A DNA stretch of 64,000 nt from Flavobacteriaceae bacterium (GTDB lineage Bacteria > Bacteroidota > Bacteroidia > Flavobacteriales > Flavobacteriaceae), in NCBI GenBank assembly GCA_947457615.1, contig CANGWK010000006.1:41741-105740 (forward strand), written 5' to 3'. A program made the translations under genes and the position numbers. Positions 17,245 through 25,252 of the stretch are shown piece by piece (position 1 is the first letter of the stretch; each line of letters opens with the position of its first letter). Below the pieces are notes generated by a model, which saw nothing but the letters and a program-made list of their open reading frames with translations, made no database searches and was not told the DNA's origin.

Positions 17245-17248
17245 AAAT

Positions 17249-18253
17249 TTAAGGTACCTCTATTTCGTTTACGATTTTGTTGATAATATCTACAGAGGTA
17301 ATATTTTCGGCTTCGGCTTCATACGTAATTCCAATTCTGTGGCGCAACACATCGTGAACTACAGCGCGAACGTCTTCTGGAATTACATAACCACGACGTT
17401 TGATAAAGGCATAACATTTAGCAGCGGTTGCTAAGTTGATGCTTCCACGTGGAGAAGATCCAAAACTGATAAGGGGTTTAAGACTTTCTAGTTTGTATTG
17501 CTCAGGATAACGGGTTGCAAAAATAATATCTAAAATATATTTTTCTATTTTTTCATCCATATAAACTTCACGAACGGCTTCCTGCGCGCGCAAGATTTGA
17601 TCTACTGAAACTACTTGGTTTACTTTTTCGTAAGCGCCTTTTAAGTTTTGACGAACCACCATACGTTCCTCTTCCATCTTAGGATAATCGATAACAGTTT
17701 TAAGCATAAAACGATCCACTTGCGCTTCTGGTAAAGGATAAGTTCCTTCTTGCTCAATTGGATTTTGCGTTGCCAATACTAAAAATGGTCGATCTAATTT
17801 AAAAGTAGTATCGCCTATGGTAACTTGTTTTTCTTGCATAGCTTCCAACAAAGCTGATTGCACTTTGGCAGGCGCACGATTGATCTCATCTGCAAGGACA
17901 AAATTTGCAAAAATTGGTCCTTTTTTAATAGAGAATTCGTTAGCTTTAATATTGTAAATCATTGTGCCAATAACATCGGCAGGCAATAAATCAGGAGTAA
18001 ACTGGATTCTACTAAAACTTCCGTGGATAGCCTGCGATAATGTGTTAATTGCTAGGGTCTTTGCTAATCCGGGAACTCCTTCAAGTAAGATGTGTCCTTG
18101 TCCTAAAAGTCCAATTAACAATCGCTCTACCATGTGTTTTTGACCCACGATTACTTTATTCATTTCCATGGTAAGTAAGTCGATAAAGGCACTTTCTCTT
18201 TCAATTTTTTCATTGATTGCTCTAATGTCTAAAGCAGCAACATTTTCTTCCAT
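17249..18253 (-). CDS. MoxR family AAA ATPase
   Basis: 334 residues, the normal MoxR length and the first gene of the Bat operon. Walker A is GVPGLAKT (about 60-67), Walker B is VLADEINR (about 122-129), sensor 1 lies in LVLATQNPIEQEGTYPLPEAQ, and the arginine-containing helix is GSSPRGSINLA. These ATPases act as chaperones that help assemble or activate VWA-protein complexes. The 170-bp divergent gap to the aldo/keto reductase should carry the operon promoter, but no exact TAnnTTTG box is seen. Confidence 0.95.
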   Translation of the reverse strand: MEENVAALDIRAINEKIERESAFIDLLTMEMNKVIVGQKHMVERLLIGLLGQGHILLEGVPGLAKTLAINTLSQAIHGSFSRIQFTPDLLPADVIGTMIYNIKANEFSIKKGPIFANFVLADEINRAPAKVQSALLEAMQEKQVTIGDTTFKLDRPFLVLATQNPIEQEGTYPLPEAQVDRFMLKTVIDYPKMEEERMVVRQNLKGAYEKVNQVVSVDQILRAQEAVREVYMDEKIEKYILDIIFATRYPEQYKLESLKPLISFGSSPRGSINLATAAKCYAFIKRRGYVIPEDVRAVVHDVLRHRIGITYEAEAENITSVDIINKIVNEIEVP

Positions 18254-18423
18254 AAATTCTATTTTTATAGTATTCTAAAGGTTCAAAATTTTAACATTTC
18301 AAAATTGAAAATTTTATCACTAAGACAATGTTAATAATGCGTTAAAACTTACTTTGAATTGTTGGTTTTAAGGATGATTTATGATTTTGTTTTAGTAATT
18401 TTAAACTTTTTAATAGAAATAAC

Positions 18424-19293
18424 ATGAAAACTATATTATCGCCTATTATTGCCGGAACTATGAATTGGGGAGTGTGGGATAAAAATCTTAGCACAGAAGA
18501 AATGGCTCATTTGATACATATATGTATTGAAAATAATATTACCACTTTTGACCACGCCGATATCTATGGTGGCTACACTACCGAAGAACAATTTGGAAAA
18601 GCATTTTCTGAAAGTTCAATTTCTCGTGACAAAATGCAATTAATTTCAAAATGTGGAATTCAAGCTGTTGCAGACAACAGAACTACTACTTTGAAACATT
18701 ATGATTATTCAAAAAAACACATTGTGTGGTCAGTGGAAAATTCACTTAAAAATCTTCAAACCGATTATTTAGATGTTTTGCTATTACACCGCCCGAGTCC
18801 TTTAATGGTCGCTGATGAAATTGCCGAGGCAGTAGAAAAACTAAAATCAGAAGGGAAGATAATTGATTTTGGTTTATCCAATTTTAATACTTTACAAAGT
18901 GAACTAATTCGAAGTAAAACTGAAATTAGTTACAATCAAATTCAGTTTTCGGCAACGCACTACGAAGCAATGTTGGACGGCCGTTTAGATTATATGCAAT
19001 TGAACAATATAACGCCAATGTGTTGGAATCCGCTGGGAAATGTTTTTAGAGAAGATATTGATCAAACCCGAAGATTAAAAAAACTATTGGTACAATTGGT
19101 AGAAAAATATGGTGTAGGTTCGGATACTATTCTCTTGGCATGGATTTTAAAACATCCATCTCACATACATCCCGTTGCAGGAACAGTAAACATTGCTCGA
19201 ATTCAATCGTTAATGAAAGCAGTAGAATTACCCCTTGACAACCTAGATTGGTTTGCAATTTGGACCGAAAGTATGGGGAATAAAGTTCCTTAA
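18424..19293 (+). CDS. Aldo/keto reductase
   Basis: 289 residues. NAD(P)H-dependent reductase with a TIM-barrel fold. The catalytic tetrad is visible: D44 and Y49 in TFDHADIYGGYTTEE, a Lys in SKCGI, and His in LLLHRPSPL. The C-terminal cofactor loop HPVAGTVNIARIQSLMKAVE is present. It resembles the YdhF-like subgroup (GLSNFNTLQSELIRS). The substrate cannot be told. It is single, plus-strand, followed after 10 bp by an inverted word repeat. Confidence 0.93.
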   Translation: MKTILSPIIAGTMNWGVWDKNLSTEEMAHLIHICIENNITTFDHADIYGGYTTEEQFGKAFSESSISRDKMQLISKCGIQAVADNRTTTLKHYDYSKKHIVWSVENSLKNLQTDYLDVLLLHRPSPLMVADEIAEAVEKLKSEGKIIDFGLSNFNTLQSELIRSKTEISYNQIQFSATHYEAMLDGRLDYMQLNNITPMCWNPLGNVFREDIDQTRRLKKLLVQLVEKYGVGSDTILLAWILKHPSHIHPVAGTVNIARIQSLMKAVELPLDNLDWFAIWTESMGNKVP

Positions 19294-19303
19294 ATAAGTA
19301 GGC

Positions 19304-19359
19304 AGTGCTCGGTGTTCAGTGGGCCTTTACTGAACACCGAGCACTGAACACTGAACACT
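19304..19359. repeat. Perfect 17-bp inverted repeat of CAGTGTTCAGT words
   Basis: 19304-19320 (AGTGCTCGGTGTTCAGT) is the exact reverse complement of 19329-19345, with an 8-base loop GGGCCTTT. Two more GAACACT words follow to 19359, six bases before the next start codon. No T-tract follows. Confidence 0.85.
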
Positions 19360-19365
19360 AAAATT

Positions 19366-20511
19366 ATGCTCAACAAACGCCTTCTCATTAAAAATCTTCT
19401 AGCTCACAATGATGAGAGTAGTTTTTATGATAAGAAACGACAGTTGAATTTGCATTCTAAAGAAGGAAAAGCCAAGTTTTTGAAACATATTTGTGCCTTA
19501 TCTAATTCCAACCCTTCTAACAATTCCTATATCGTGGTTGGGGTAGAAGATCAGGATAATGAAATTACGGGGGATGATTTTTTTGACGACAGTCGAATTC
19601 AGAATTTGGTGAATGCCTATCTTGAAAACCCCCCTAAAATTCAATATGAAAATGTGCCTTTCCCTAATTTACCAAAAGACAAAGTAATTGGCTTAGTGAC
19701 CATTAAACCTAAGTCGAAAACTTCTTTTTTCAAAAAAAACATCCACACCATACTTGCCAACACGGTTTTTGTTCGTCGTGGCAGCAATTCTACTCCTACT
19801 GATGACAAAATACCATATTCCAAACAGAATATTGAAACAGTAATTAGCATTGAAAATAATTCTCGAAATAGTATTGCCCACACCCTTGATGGTGTTATAG
19901 ATTTTGTAAATAATCGGCACAAAGACATGCCATCAAAATATAAAGTTTTCAAAGAATTATTTGTCATTTGTTGGTCGGGAATATCCAAAAAAGTAAGAGA
20001 TAAAACCTTCCTTTCCAGAGTAGATATCGAACTTATCAACGAGCAAGTTAAACTATTTTATTCTGCCCAAGATGAAGTAGAAATTTTTTATGATGAAACT
20101 ACTTTTACTATAATTGAATATGTGCCACTCGGATTGAATGACAAGACAAGTTATTACCCATTAGAGCAACAAAAAATTTCTTTTTATGACAATGGTTATT
20201 ATAAAATTGAAACCGAAATGCTCTTTGAACCTCCTGAGTACAATCGAAAAGTATTGTATCATATTTACAATTCTAATTTGAGTTTGCTTAATAAATTACA
20301 AAAAGGAGTGGAGTTAACGGATAGAGAAGAACTAGATTTAGAAAATGTAGCATCCACCTTAATGGTATGCTACCTCAACGGATTTGAAGATGCCAAACAA
20401 AAATTAATTGATGCCAAATCCTTATTAAAAGAGCATAAAAACAAAACAATTTATGCAGGGTTTAAGGAAGTAATGCGTGTTTTAAGAAAAATGAAATATG
20501 GTGGAAAATAA
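19366..20511 (+). CDS. AlbA_2 / Schlafen-type putative DNA-binding protein
   Basis: 381 residues. The N-terminal 150 residues match the AlbA_2 (formerly AAA_4) domain of Schlafen-like regulators: DKKRQLNLHSKEGKAKFLKH, SYIVVGVEDQDNEITGDDF, and VFVRRGSNSTPTD near 145. The C-terminal 220 residues form a separate region with no recognised family (LYHIYNSNLSLLNKLQKGVELTDREELDLENVASTLM). It may bind nucleic acid. The ATG at 19366 follows the inverted repeat directly. It has no operon partner. Confidence 0.75.
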   Translation: MLNKRLLIKNLLAHNDESSFYDKKRQLNLHSKEGKAKFLKHICALSNSNPSNNSYIVVGVEDQDNEITGDDFFDDSRIQNLVNAYLENPPKIQYENVPFPNLPKDKVIGLVTIKPKSKTSFFKKNIHTILANTVFVRRGSNSTPTDDKIPYSKQNIETVISIENNSRNSIAHTLDGVIDFVNNRHKDMPSKYKVFKELFVICWSGISKKVRDKTFLSRVDIELINEQVKLFYSAQDEVEIFYDETTFTIIEYVPLGLNDKTSYYPLEQQKISFYDNGYYKIETEMLFEPPEYNRKVLYHIYNSNLSLLNKLQKGVELTDREELDLENVASTLMVCYLNGFEDAKQKLIDAKSLLKEHKNKTIYAGFKEVMRVLRKMKYGGK

Positions 20512-20557
20512 AAATAATATAATTTGAATTACTTTTACAAAAGATTATAAAACAAAA

Positions 20558-21295
20558 ATGAACAGAACATTAGTAATTGGCGACATTCACGGCGGTTTGC
20601 GGGCAGTACACCAAATAATGGAGCGAGCAGGCGTAACACCCAAAGACACTTTAATTTTTCTTGGCGATTATGTAGATGGTTGGAGCCAATCACCACAAGT
20701 ACTGGATTTTTTAATGGATTTAGGAACCAAGCAAAATTGCATCTTTCTTAGGGGTAATCATGATGAATTGTTGTTGGATTGGTTGTCTAGAAATAATGAA
20801 AACTTTAATGAAACTACATGGTTCAAACATGGTGGTGAAGCAACTATAACGGCTTATTCAACTGTTTCGGAAACTACTAAAAACAAACATATTAATTTTC
20901 TAAAATCGTTACAGAATTATTTTCACGACGAGCAAAATCGCTTGTTTATTCATGCTGGTTTTACCAACATGCATGGGGTGACTTATGAATATTTCCCGAA
21001 ATTGTTTTATTGGGATAGAACCCTGTGGGAAACTGCTTTAGCATTAAATGAAAATATAGCTAAAGATTCTGTTTTTTTTCCGAGAAGATTATCTCTTTAC
21101 GACGAAATATTTATTGGACATACCCCAGTTACAAAAATAAATCAAACCATTCCTATAAAAAAAGCATGCATATGGAATGTAGATACTGGCGCTGCCTTTA
21201 AAGGACCTTTAACCATTATGGATATTGAAACCAAAGAGTTTTGGCAAAGCGAACCCCTACCCCATTTATATCCAAATGAAAAAGGAAGAAATTAA
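20558..21295 (+). CDS. Metallophosphoesterase (Ser/Thr phosphatase-like)
   Basis: 245 residues. All five metal-binding motifs of the calcineurin-like family are visible: GDIHGG (8-13), GDYVDGW (about 36-42), GNHDE (about 66-70), a His in HAGFTNMH (about 131-138), and GHTPV (about 187-191). It resembles bacterial PPP-type phosphatases and symmetrical Ap4A hydrolases. The physiological substrate is unknown. It lies 46 bp after the AlbA_2 gene and may be cotranscribed with it. Confidence 0.92.
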   Translation: MNRTLVIGDIHGGLRAVHQIMERAGVTPKDTLIFLGDYVDGWSQSPQVLDFLMDLGTKQNCIFLRGNHDELLLDWLSRNNENFNETTWFKHGGEATITAYSTVSETTKNKHINFLKSLQNYFHDEQNRLFIHAGFTNMHGVTYEYFPKLFYWDRTLWETALALNENIAKDSVFFPRRLSLYDEIFIGHTPVTKINQTIPIKKACIWNVDTGAAFKGPLTIMDIETKEFWQSEPLPHLYPNEKGRN

Positions 21296-21323
21296 TAGAG
21301 TTGGGTCTTAGGGAATAGTTATA

Positions 21324-21361
21324 GGGTTTTGGGTCTTGGGTTCTGGGTCTTGGGTATAGGG
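21324..21361 (+). repeat. (GGGNNNN)6 heptad array, G-quadruplex candidate
   Basis: GGG triplets start at 21324, 21331, 21338, 21345, 21352 and 21359, each separated by exactly four bases (TTTT, TCTT, TTCT, TCTT, TATA). Two more GGG runs lie at 21303 and 21311. Four such tracts meet the usual G-quadruplex rule. It lies downstream of the phosphatase stop in an otherwise AT-rich gap. Confidence 0.8.
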
Positions 21362-21401
21362 TTCTAGAACTTAGGCTTTAAGTGAAAAGTTTTACAATTC
21401 A

Positions 21402-21479
21402 TTTTTGATATTGATTTTGATTTTTGAAATTGAAATTGATATTGATTTTTGAAATTGCTATTGAAATTGAATTGAATTT
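21402..21479. repeat. GAWATT/GATTTT word repeat
   Basis: A run of 6-7-bp words of the form GATATT, GATTTT, GATTTTT, GAAATT fills the 78 bp before the promoter of the outer-membrane protein gene. The same words fill 36339-36420. Confidence 0.8.
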
Positions 21480-21480
21480 C

Positions 21481-21489
21481 TATCTTTGT
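21481..21489 (+). promoter_or_regulatory. -7 box of the outer-membrane protein gene
   Basis: TATCTTTGT fits TAnnTTTG and lies 19 bp before the ATG at 21508. The -33 region is inside the word repeat, which supplies several TTG trinucleotides. Confidence 0.65.
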
Positions 21490-21507
21490 ACTTTAAATTA
21501 TAAAAAA

Positions 21508-22002
21508 ATGAGAAAAATTATTATCTTATCGTTTATATTAGTTTCAACTTTTGTGAATGCGCAGGCGTACAAAGGAAAAGGCGATGTGAAATTTCAAGTT
21601 GGTGCAAATATTCAAAAATGGGGTTCTGGTATTTCGGTTTCTACCGATTTTGGAATTGGAGAAAATATGTCCTATGGTTTCGTGGCTTCCTATTTATTAA
21701 ACACTAATCAAGACTATGGAATGCCTAAGTTTGGTGACAGAGTTGATTTAAAAGCGCGATTTAATGCTAATATAGGCAATGTGCTTAAATTAAGTGATAA
21801 AGTAGATATTTATCCTGGTTTAGATGTAGGGTTACGAAATTTTGGGGCGCATCTTGGAGGACGCTATTTCTTTACCGATGGTTTTGGTGTATATAGTGAA
21901 GTGGGTTTTCCTCTGGCAAAATATGACACAAATCCAACAGGCTTTTATTATGATTTAAACAATCAATTTGTTTTCACTATTGGTGCTTCTTTTAATTTAT
22001 AA
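21508..22002 (+). CDS. Small outer-membrane beta-barrel protein
   Basis: 164 residues from the ATG at 21508; an upstream in-frame start would place the word repeat and promoter in the protein. The signal peptide MRKIIILSFILVSTFVNAQ is cleaved after AQ. The mature part alternates hydrophobic and polar residues with Gly turns, in the pattern of an eight-stranded OmpA/OmpW-like barrel, and ends FTIGASFNL with C-terminal Leu preceded by Asn. DLKARFNANIGNVLKLSDKVDIYPG is typical of this group. It lies 12 bp before the PhnA-domain gene. Confidence 0.8.
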   Translation: MRKIIILSFILVSTFVNAQAYKGKGDVKFQVGANIQKWGSGISVSTDFGIGENMSYGFVASYLLNTNQDYGMPKFGDRVDLKARFNANIGNVLKLSDKVDIYPGLDVGLRNFGAHLGGRYFFTDGFGVYSEVGFPLAKYDTNPTGFYYDLNNQFVFTIGASFNL

Positions 22003-22014
22003 TTAAAAAACCAA

Positions 22015-22590
22015 ATGAGTATAATTACAGAAAAAAGATTAAAAGACAGAAGTGGTTCTAAATGTGAAATCAGCGGAAGCGATGAAAATTTAGTACTTTA
22101 TATAGTAGCGCCAAAAACAGAGGCTACTCCAGAAAACTGTATTTTAATTACAAAATCGTTAAAAGATCAAATTGAAAACCCTACAACTACCAATGCTAAT
22201 GATTGGCATGGTTTAAGCGATAGCATGTGGAATGAGAATCTTCCGGTGCAAATTGTTTCTTGGCGGATGCATGCCCGATTGAAAAATAGGGACATGCTAG
22301 AAATGATGTATTTGGATGAAGATGCCTTAGAATGGGCAAATGCAACTGGTGAAGCAGAGGAGGATGAAGGAAAAATTGTTCACAAAGATTCTAACGGCAA
22401 CGTTCTCTTAGATGGAGATTCTGTAGTATTAATTAAAGATCTAGATGTAAAAGGTGCTACTTTCACTGCTAAGCGTGGTGCCGCGGTGCACAACATTAAA
22501 TTAGTTTGGGACGATGCTAACCTAATTGAAGGACGCGTTGAAGGACAACATATTTATATTTTAACGCAATACGTTAAGAAAACAAAGTAA
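22015..22590 (+). CDS. PhnA-domain protein
   Basis: 191 residues. The C-terminal domain (about 125-190: VHKDSNGNVLLDGDSVVLIKDLDVKG, IKLVWDDANLIEGRVEGQHIYILTQYVKK) is the PhnA/YjdM SH3-like fold. The N-terminal part (DRSGSKCEISGSDENLVLYIV) has only one of the cysteines of the zinc ribbon seen in E. coli PhnA. The family is often labelled alkylphosphonate uptake, but that role is not supported. The start ATG lies 12 bp after the barrel gene, so they may share a message. Confidence 0.88.
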   Translation: MSIITEKRLKDRSGSKCEISGSDENLVLYIVAPKTEATPENCILITKSLKDQIENPTTTNANDWHGLSDSMWNENLPVQIVSWRMHARLKNRDMLEMMYLDEDALEWANATGEAEEDEGKIVHKDSNGNVLLDGDSVVLIKDLDVKGATFTAKRGAAVHNIKLVWDDANLIEGRVEGQHIYILTQYVKKTK

Positions 22591-22598
22591 GGTTTAAA

Positions 22599-22620
22599 CA
22601 CGAATTGCACGAATTTTCAC
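22599..22620. repeat. CACGAATT word repeat
   Basis: CACGAATTGCACGAATTTTC followed by AC, 9 bp after the PhnA-domain stop. The same words recur at 24391-24418, so the aldehyde dehydrogenase gene lies between two copies in the same orientation. Confidence 0.65.
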
Positions 22621-22649
22621 TAATGAAAAGATGTTGCAATTACACAAAT

Positions 22650-22682
22650 AAAAAGCGTACTGAAATTCAGGACGCTTTTTAT
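22650..22682. terminator. Bidirectional terminator
   Basis: AAAAAGCGT pairs with ACGCTTTTT around a smaller CTG/CAG stem. It has A- and T-tracts on both sides, so it can end the plus-strand PhnA unit and the minus-strand dehydrogenase unit that converge here. Confidence 0.85.
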
Positions 22683-22724
22683 ATTCTCTATATTCTATGT
22701 TCTTTTTTCTATTTTCTCTAAAAA

Positions 22725-24278
22725 CTACAAATCAAATTTTATTCCTTGTGCTAAAGGCAAACTTGTAGTATAGTTAATGGTGTTGGTTTGTCTTCTCATA
22801 TAGGCTTTCCAAGCGTCTGAACCGGACTCACGGCCACCACCAGTTTCTTTTTCGCCACCAAAAGCGCCACCAATTTCAGCACCAGAAGTACCAATATTTA
22901 CGTTTGCAATTCCGCAATCGGAACCAGCAACTGATAAAAAGGCTTCTGCTTCACGCAAATTATTTGTCATAATTGCAGAGGATAATCCTTGTGCAACGCC
23001 ATTTTGAATAGCAATAGCATCGTGCACATCACCAGAATATTTTATAAAGTATAATACTGGTGCAAAAGTTTCGTGTTGTACAATTTCGAAATTGTTTTTA
23101 GCTTCGGCAATAGCAGGTTTTACATAGCAACCGCTTTCGTATCCTGCTCCTGAAAGAATGCCACCTTCCACAAGGATTTTTCCGCCTTCGGCAACAACTT
23201 TTTCTAGTGCTTGGTTATACATTTCTACTGCTTGAGTGTCAATAAGTGGCCCTACGTGGTTGTTTTGATCTAATGGATTTCCAATTCGTAGTTGTCCGTA
23301 AGCGCCAACTATGGCATCTCTTACTTTGTCGTATATACTTTCGTGTATGATTAATCTTCGAGTAGAAGTACAACGTTGTCCTGCGGTTCCAACTGCTCCA
23401 AATACTGCACCGATAACGGTCATTTTTATGTCGGCATCTGGAGTTACAATAATTGCATTGTTTCCGCCTAATTCCAATAAGGAATTTCCTAAACGAGCAG
23501 CACATGCTTGCGCTACAATTTTACCCATTCTAGTAGATCCTGTTGCAGAAACTAAAGGAACACGTTTATCATGAGTCATTAATTCTCCTACTTTATAATC
23601 GCCATTGATTAAGCACGAAATTCCTTCTGGAAGGTTGTTTTCTTTTAGTACTTCGGCAATGATGTTTTGGCAAGCAATTCCGCAAAGAGGGGTTTTTTCA
23701 GATGGTTTCCAAACGCAAACATCGCCACAAATCCATGCTAATGCCGTATTCCAAGCCCAAACTGCTACTGGAAAGTTGAATGCCGAAATAATTCCGACTA
23801 CTCCCAACGAATGGTATTGTTCGTACATTCGGTGACCAGGACGCTCGGAGTGCATGGTTAAACCGTGTAATTGACGCGAAAGACCAACAGCAAAATCGCA
23901 GATGTCGATCATTTCTTGTACTTCACCATAACCTTCTTGAAGGGATTTTCCCATTTCGTAAGAAACCAATTTTCCCAGAGCTTCTTTGTTTTTTCGCAAC
24001 TTATCTCCAAACTGACGAACAATTTCTCCACGTTGTGGCGCTGGCATTAGTTTGAAGGTTTTAAATGCTTCGGTAGCAGTTTGCATTACTTTTTCGTAAT
24101 CTTCGGGGGTGGTAGTTTTTACTTTTCCTATTAATTGACCGTCTACTGGAGAGTAACTTTCAATAATAGATCCGTTAGAAAAATGATTGTTTCCGGTTGA
24201 AGTTCCTTCGTTGATGGCTTTTACGCCTAAAGTTGCTAGTGCTTCTACCATTCCGAATTGTTGTGCAATTGTTGCCAT
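22725..24278 (-). CDS. amaB: ALDH7-type aldehyde dehydrogenase (piperideine-6-carboxylate / aminoadipate-semialdehyde type)
   Basis: 517 residues. NAD-dependent oxidation of an aldehyde to an acid. Catalytic Cys303 lies in TAGQRCTSTRRL and the general base Glu269 in LLELGGNNA. The ALDH7 hallmarks NEGTSTG near residue 23, IIESYSPVDGQLIGKV and the C-terminal SLPLAQGIKFDL point to alpha-aminoadipate semialdehyde dehydrogenase of lysine catabolism. It lies next to 3-hydroxyanthranilate dioxygenase in the same orientation but 376 bp away, so an aminomuconate-semialdehyde role is conceivable though less likely on sequence. It has its own -7 box. Confidence 0.88.
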   Translation of the reverse strand: MATIAQQFGMVEALATLGVKAINEGTSTGNNHFSNGSIIESYSPVDGQLIGKVKTTTPEDYEKVMQTATEAFKTFKLMPAPQRGEIVRQFGDKLRKNKEALGKLVSYEMGKSLQEGYGEVQEMIDICDFAVGLSRQLHGLTMHSERPGHRMYEQYHSLGVVGIISAFNFPVAVWAWNTALAWICGDVCVWKPSEKTPLCGIACQNIIAEVLKENNLPEGISCLINGDYKVGELMTHDKRVPLVSATGSTRMGKIVAQACAARLGNSLLELGGNNAIIVTPDADIKMTVIGAVFGAVGTAGQRCTSTRRLIIHESIYDKVRDAIVGAYGQLRIGNPLDQNNHVGPLIDTQAVEMYNQALEKVVAEGGKILVEGGILSGAGYESGCYVKPAIAEAKNNFEIVQHETFAPVLYFIKYSGDVHDAIAIQNGVAQGLSSAIMTNNLREAEAFLSVAGSDCGIANVNIGTSGAEIGGAFGGEKETGGGRESGSDAWKAYMRRQTNTINYTTSLPLAQGIKFDL

Positions 24279-24313
24279 CGTATGTTTTTTTTGATTTGTT
24301 CTTTAGATTTTAA

Positions 24314-24322
24314 GCAAAAATA
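24314..24322 (-). promoter_or_regulatory. -7 box of the aldehyde dehydrogenase gene
   Basis: Minus-strand TATTTTTGC matches TAnnTTTGC exactly and lies 35 bp before the ATG. No -33 TTG is visible. Confidence 0.6.
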
Positions 24323-24390
24323 GTGGATTATTTTGAATAATTGATAATTATGACGCTATCTTGGTTGGGGAACCTTTAAAAAAATTTAGA

Positions 24391-24418
24391 CACGAGTTAC
24401 ACGAATTTTCACGAATTT
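24391..24418. repeat. CACGAATT word repeat
   Basis: CACGAGTTACACGAATTTTC and the continuing ACGAATTT repeat the words of 22599-22620. A weaker TTTCACGAATTACA follows at 24434. Confidence 0.65.
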
Positions 24419-24500
24419 AATTTGTGGTTAGATTTCACGAATTACATTTGCATAAGGGAAATTCTTTAAAATTTATTGTTGTTTTATTTTCAATAGTTGT

Positions 24501-24646
24501 TTTAGCCCAGATAGAAATGGAAAGCCCGGAGCAATAAAAAGTATGGATTTCTTGTTTTAAAAAAGCGACCAACGGAAGCTCTTTTTAAAACAATAGAAAT
24601 ACTGCTTTTTTTGTGAGGACTTGCAATGGAGAGCTGGATTAGCTTC
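24501..24646. repeat. Second composite hairpin repeat
   Basis: Arms TTTAGCCCAGATAGAAATGG and TTGCAATGGAGAGCTGGATT resemble those of 6677-6770. The centre is a different hairpin: TTGTTTTAAAAA (from 24552) pairs with TTTTTAAAACAA (24582-24593), with ATTTC/GAAAT extending outward. It fills most of the gap between the dioxygenase and the dehydrogenase and could end the dioxygenase transcript. Confidence 0.65.
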
Positions 24647-24654
24647 TGATAACT

Positions 24655-25191
24655 TTACTTATTTGCAAATTTTGAGTTGGTTTCCATGATGGTGCCGCAA
24701 TTTTTGCAGGTGCGTTTTTCGATAGAATTATAGTATTCTTTGAAATGAGGCAGGAAATCATTTTCGATATCCTCCAACTCAAAATACGCTTCGTGGAGTT
24801 TGTGGTTACAGTTTTCGCAAAACCAAAGTAGACCATCGGTGAATCCTTTTCCGGCACGTTTTCTTTCTATTACTAGACCAATGGAGTTTTCTTTACGGCT
24901 TGGGGAATGTGGCGTTTTGGCTGGAAGTAAAAACATATCTCCAGCAGATAAGTGCATGGCTTTTTTTAAACCATCTTCTTGAATATAGACGGTGATGTCC
25001 CCTTCTAGTTGGTAAAATAATTCTTCGGTTTCGTTGTAATGGTAGTCTTTTCGGGAATTTGGCCCAGCAACAATCATAACAATATAATCGCCAGAATCTA
25101 CATAAACATTTTTATTGCCTACGGGAGGGAGTAATAGATGTCTGTTTTGCTCTATCCAATTGGATAGATTAAAAGGTTTTAGAGTTGCCAT
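24655..25191 (-). CDS. nbaC: 3-hydroxyanthranilate 3,4-dioxygenase
   Basis: 178 residues. Fe(II) ring-cleaving dioxygenase of the kynurenine pathway, giving the precursor of quinolinate or entering tryptophan catabolism. The cupin iron ligands H51, E57 and H95 are at the positions of the Cupriavidus enzyme (DYHYNETEE; TPHSPSR). The C-terminal rubredoxin-like site C125/C128 and C162/C165 is intact, as in the bacterial dimer form. The start is the ATG at 25191. No other kynurenine gene is in the window. Confidence 0.95.
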   Translation of the reverse strand: MATLKPFNLSNWIEQNRHLLLPPVGNKNVYVDSGDYIVMIVAGPNSRKDYHYNETEELFYQLEGDITVYIQEDGLKKAMHLSAGDMFLLPAKTPHSPSRKENSIGLVIERKRAGKGFTDGLLWFCENCNHKLHEAYFELEDIENDFLPHFKEYYNSIEKRTCKNCGTIMETNSKFANK

Positions 25192-25220
25192 GACTTATTT
25201 TTTACGAAATTACTAAAATA

Positions 25221-25246
25221 AAAAAGGTTAGCTTGCACTAACCTTT
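25221..25246 (-). terminator. Terminator of the nuclease/protease fusion gene
   Basis: On the minus strand AAAGGTTAG (25246-25238), a TGCAAG loop and CTAACCTTT (25231-25223) lead into a T-run. It begins 6 bp after the stop of the minus-strand gene. Confidence 0.85.
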
Positions 25247-25252
25247 AAAAAT

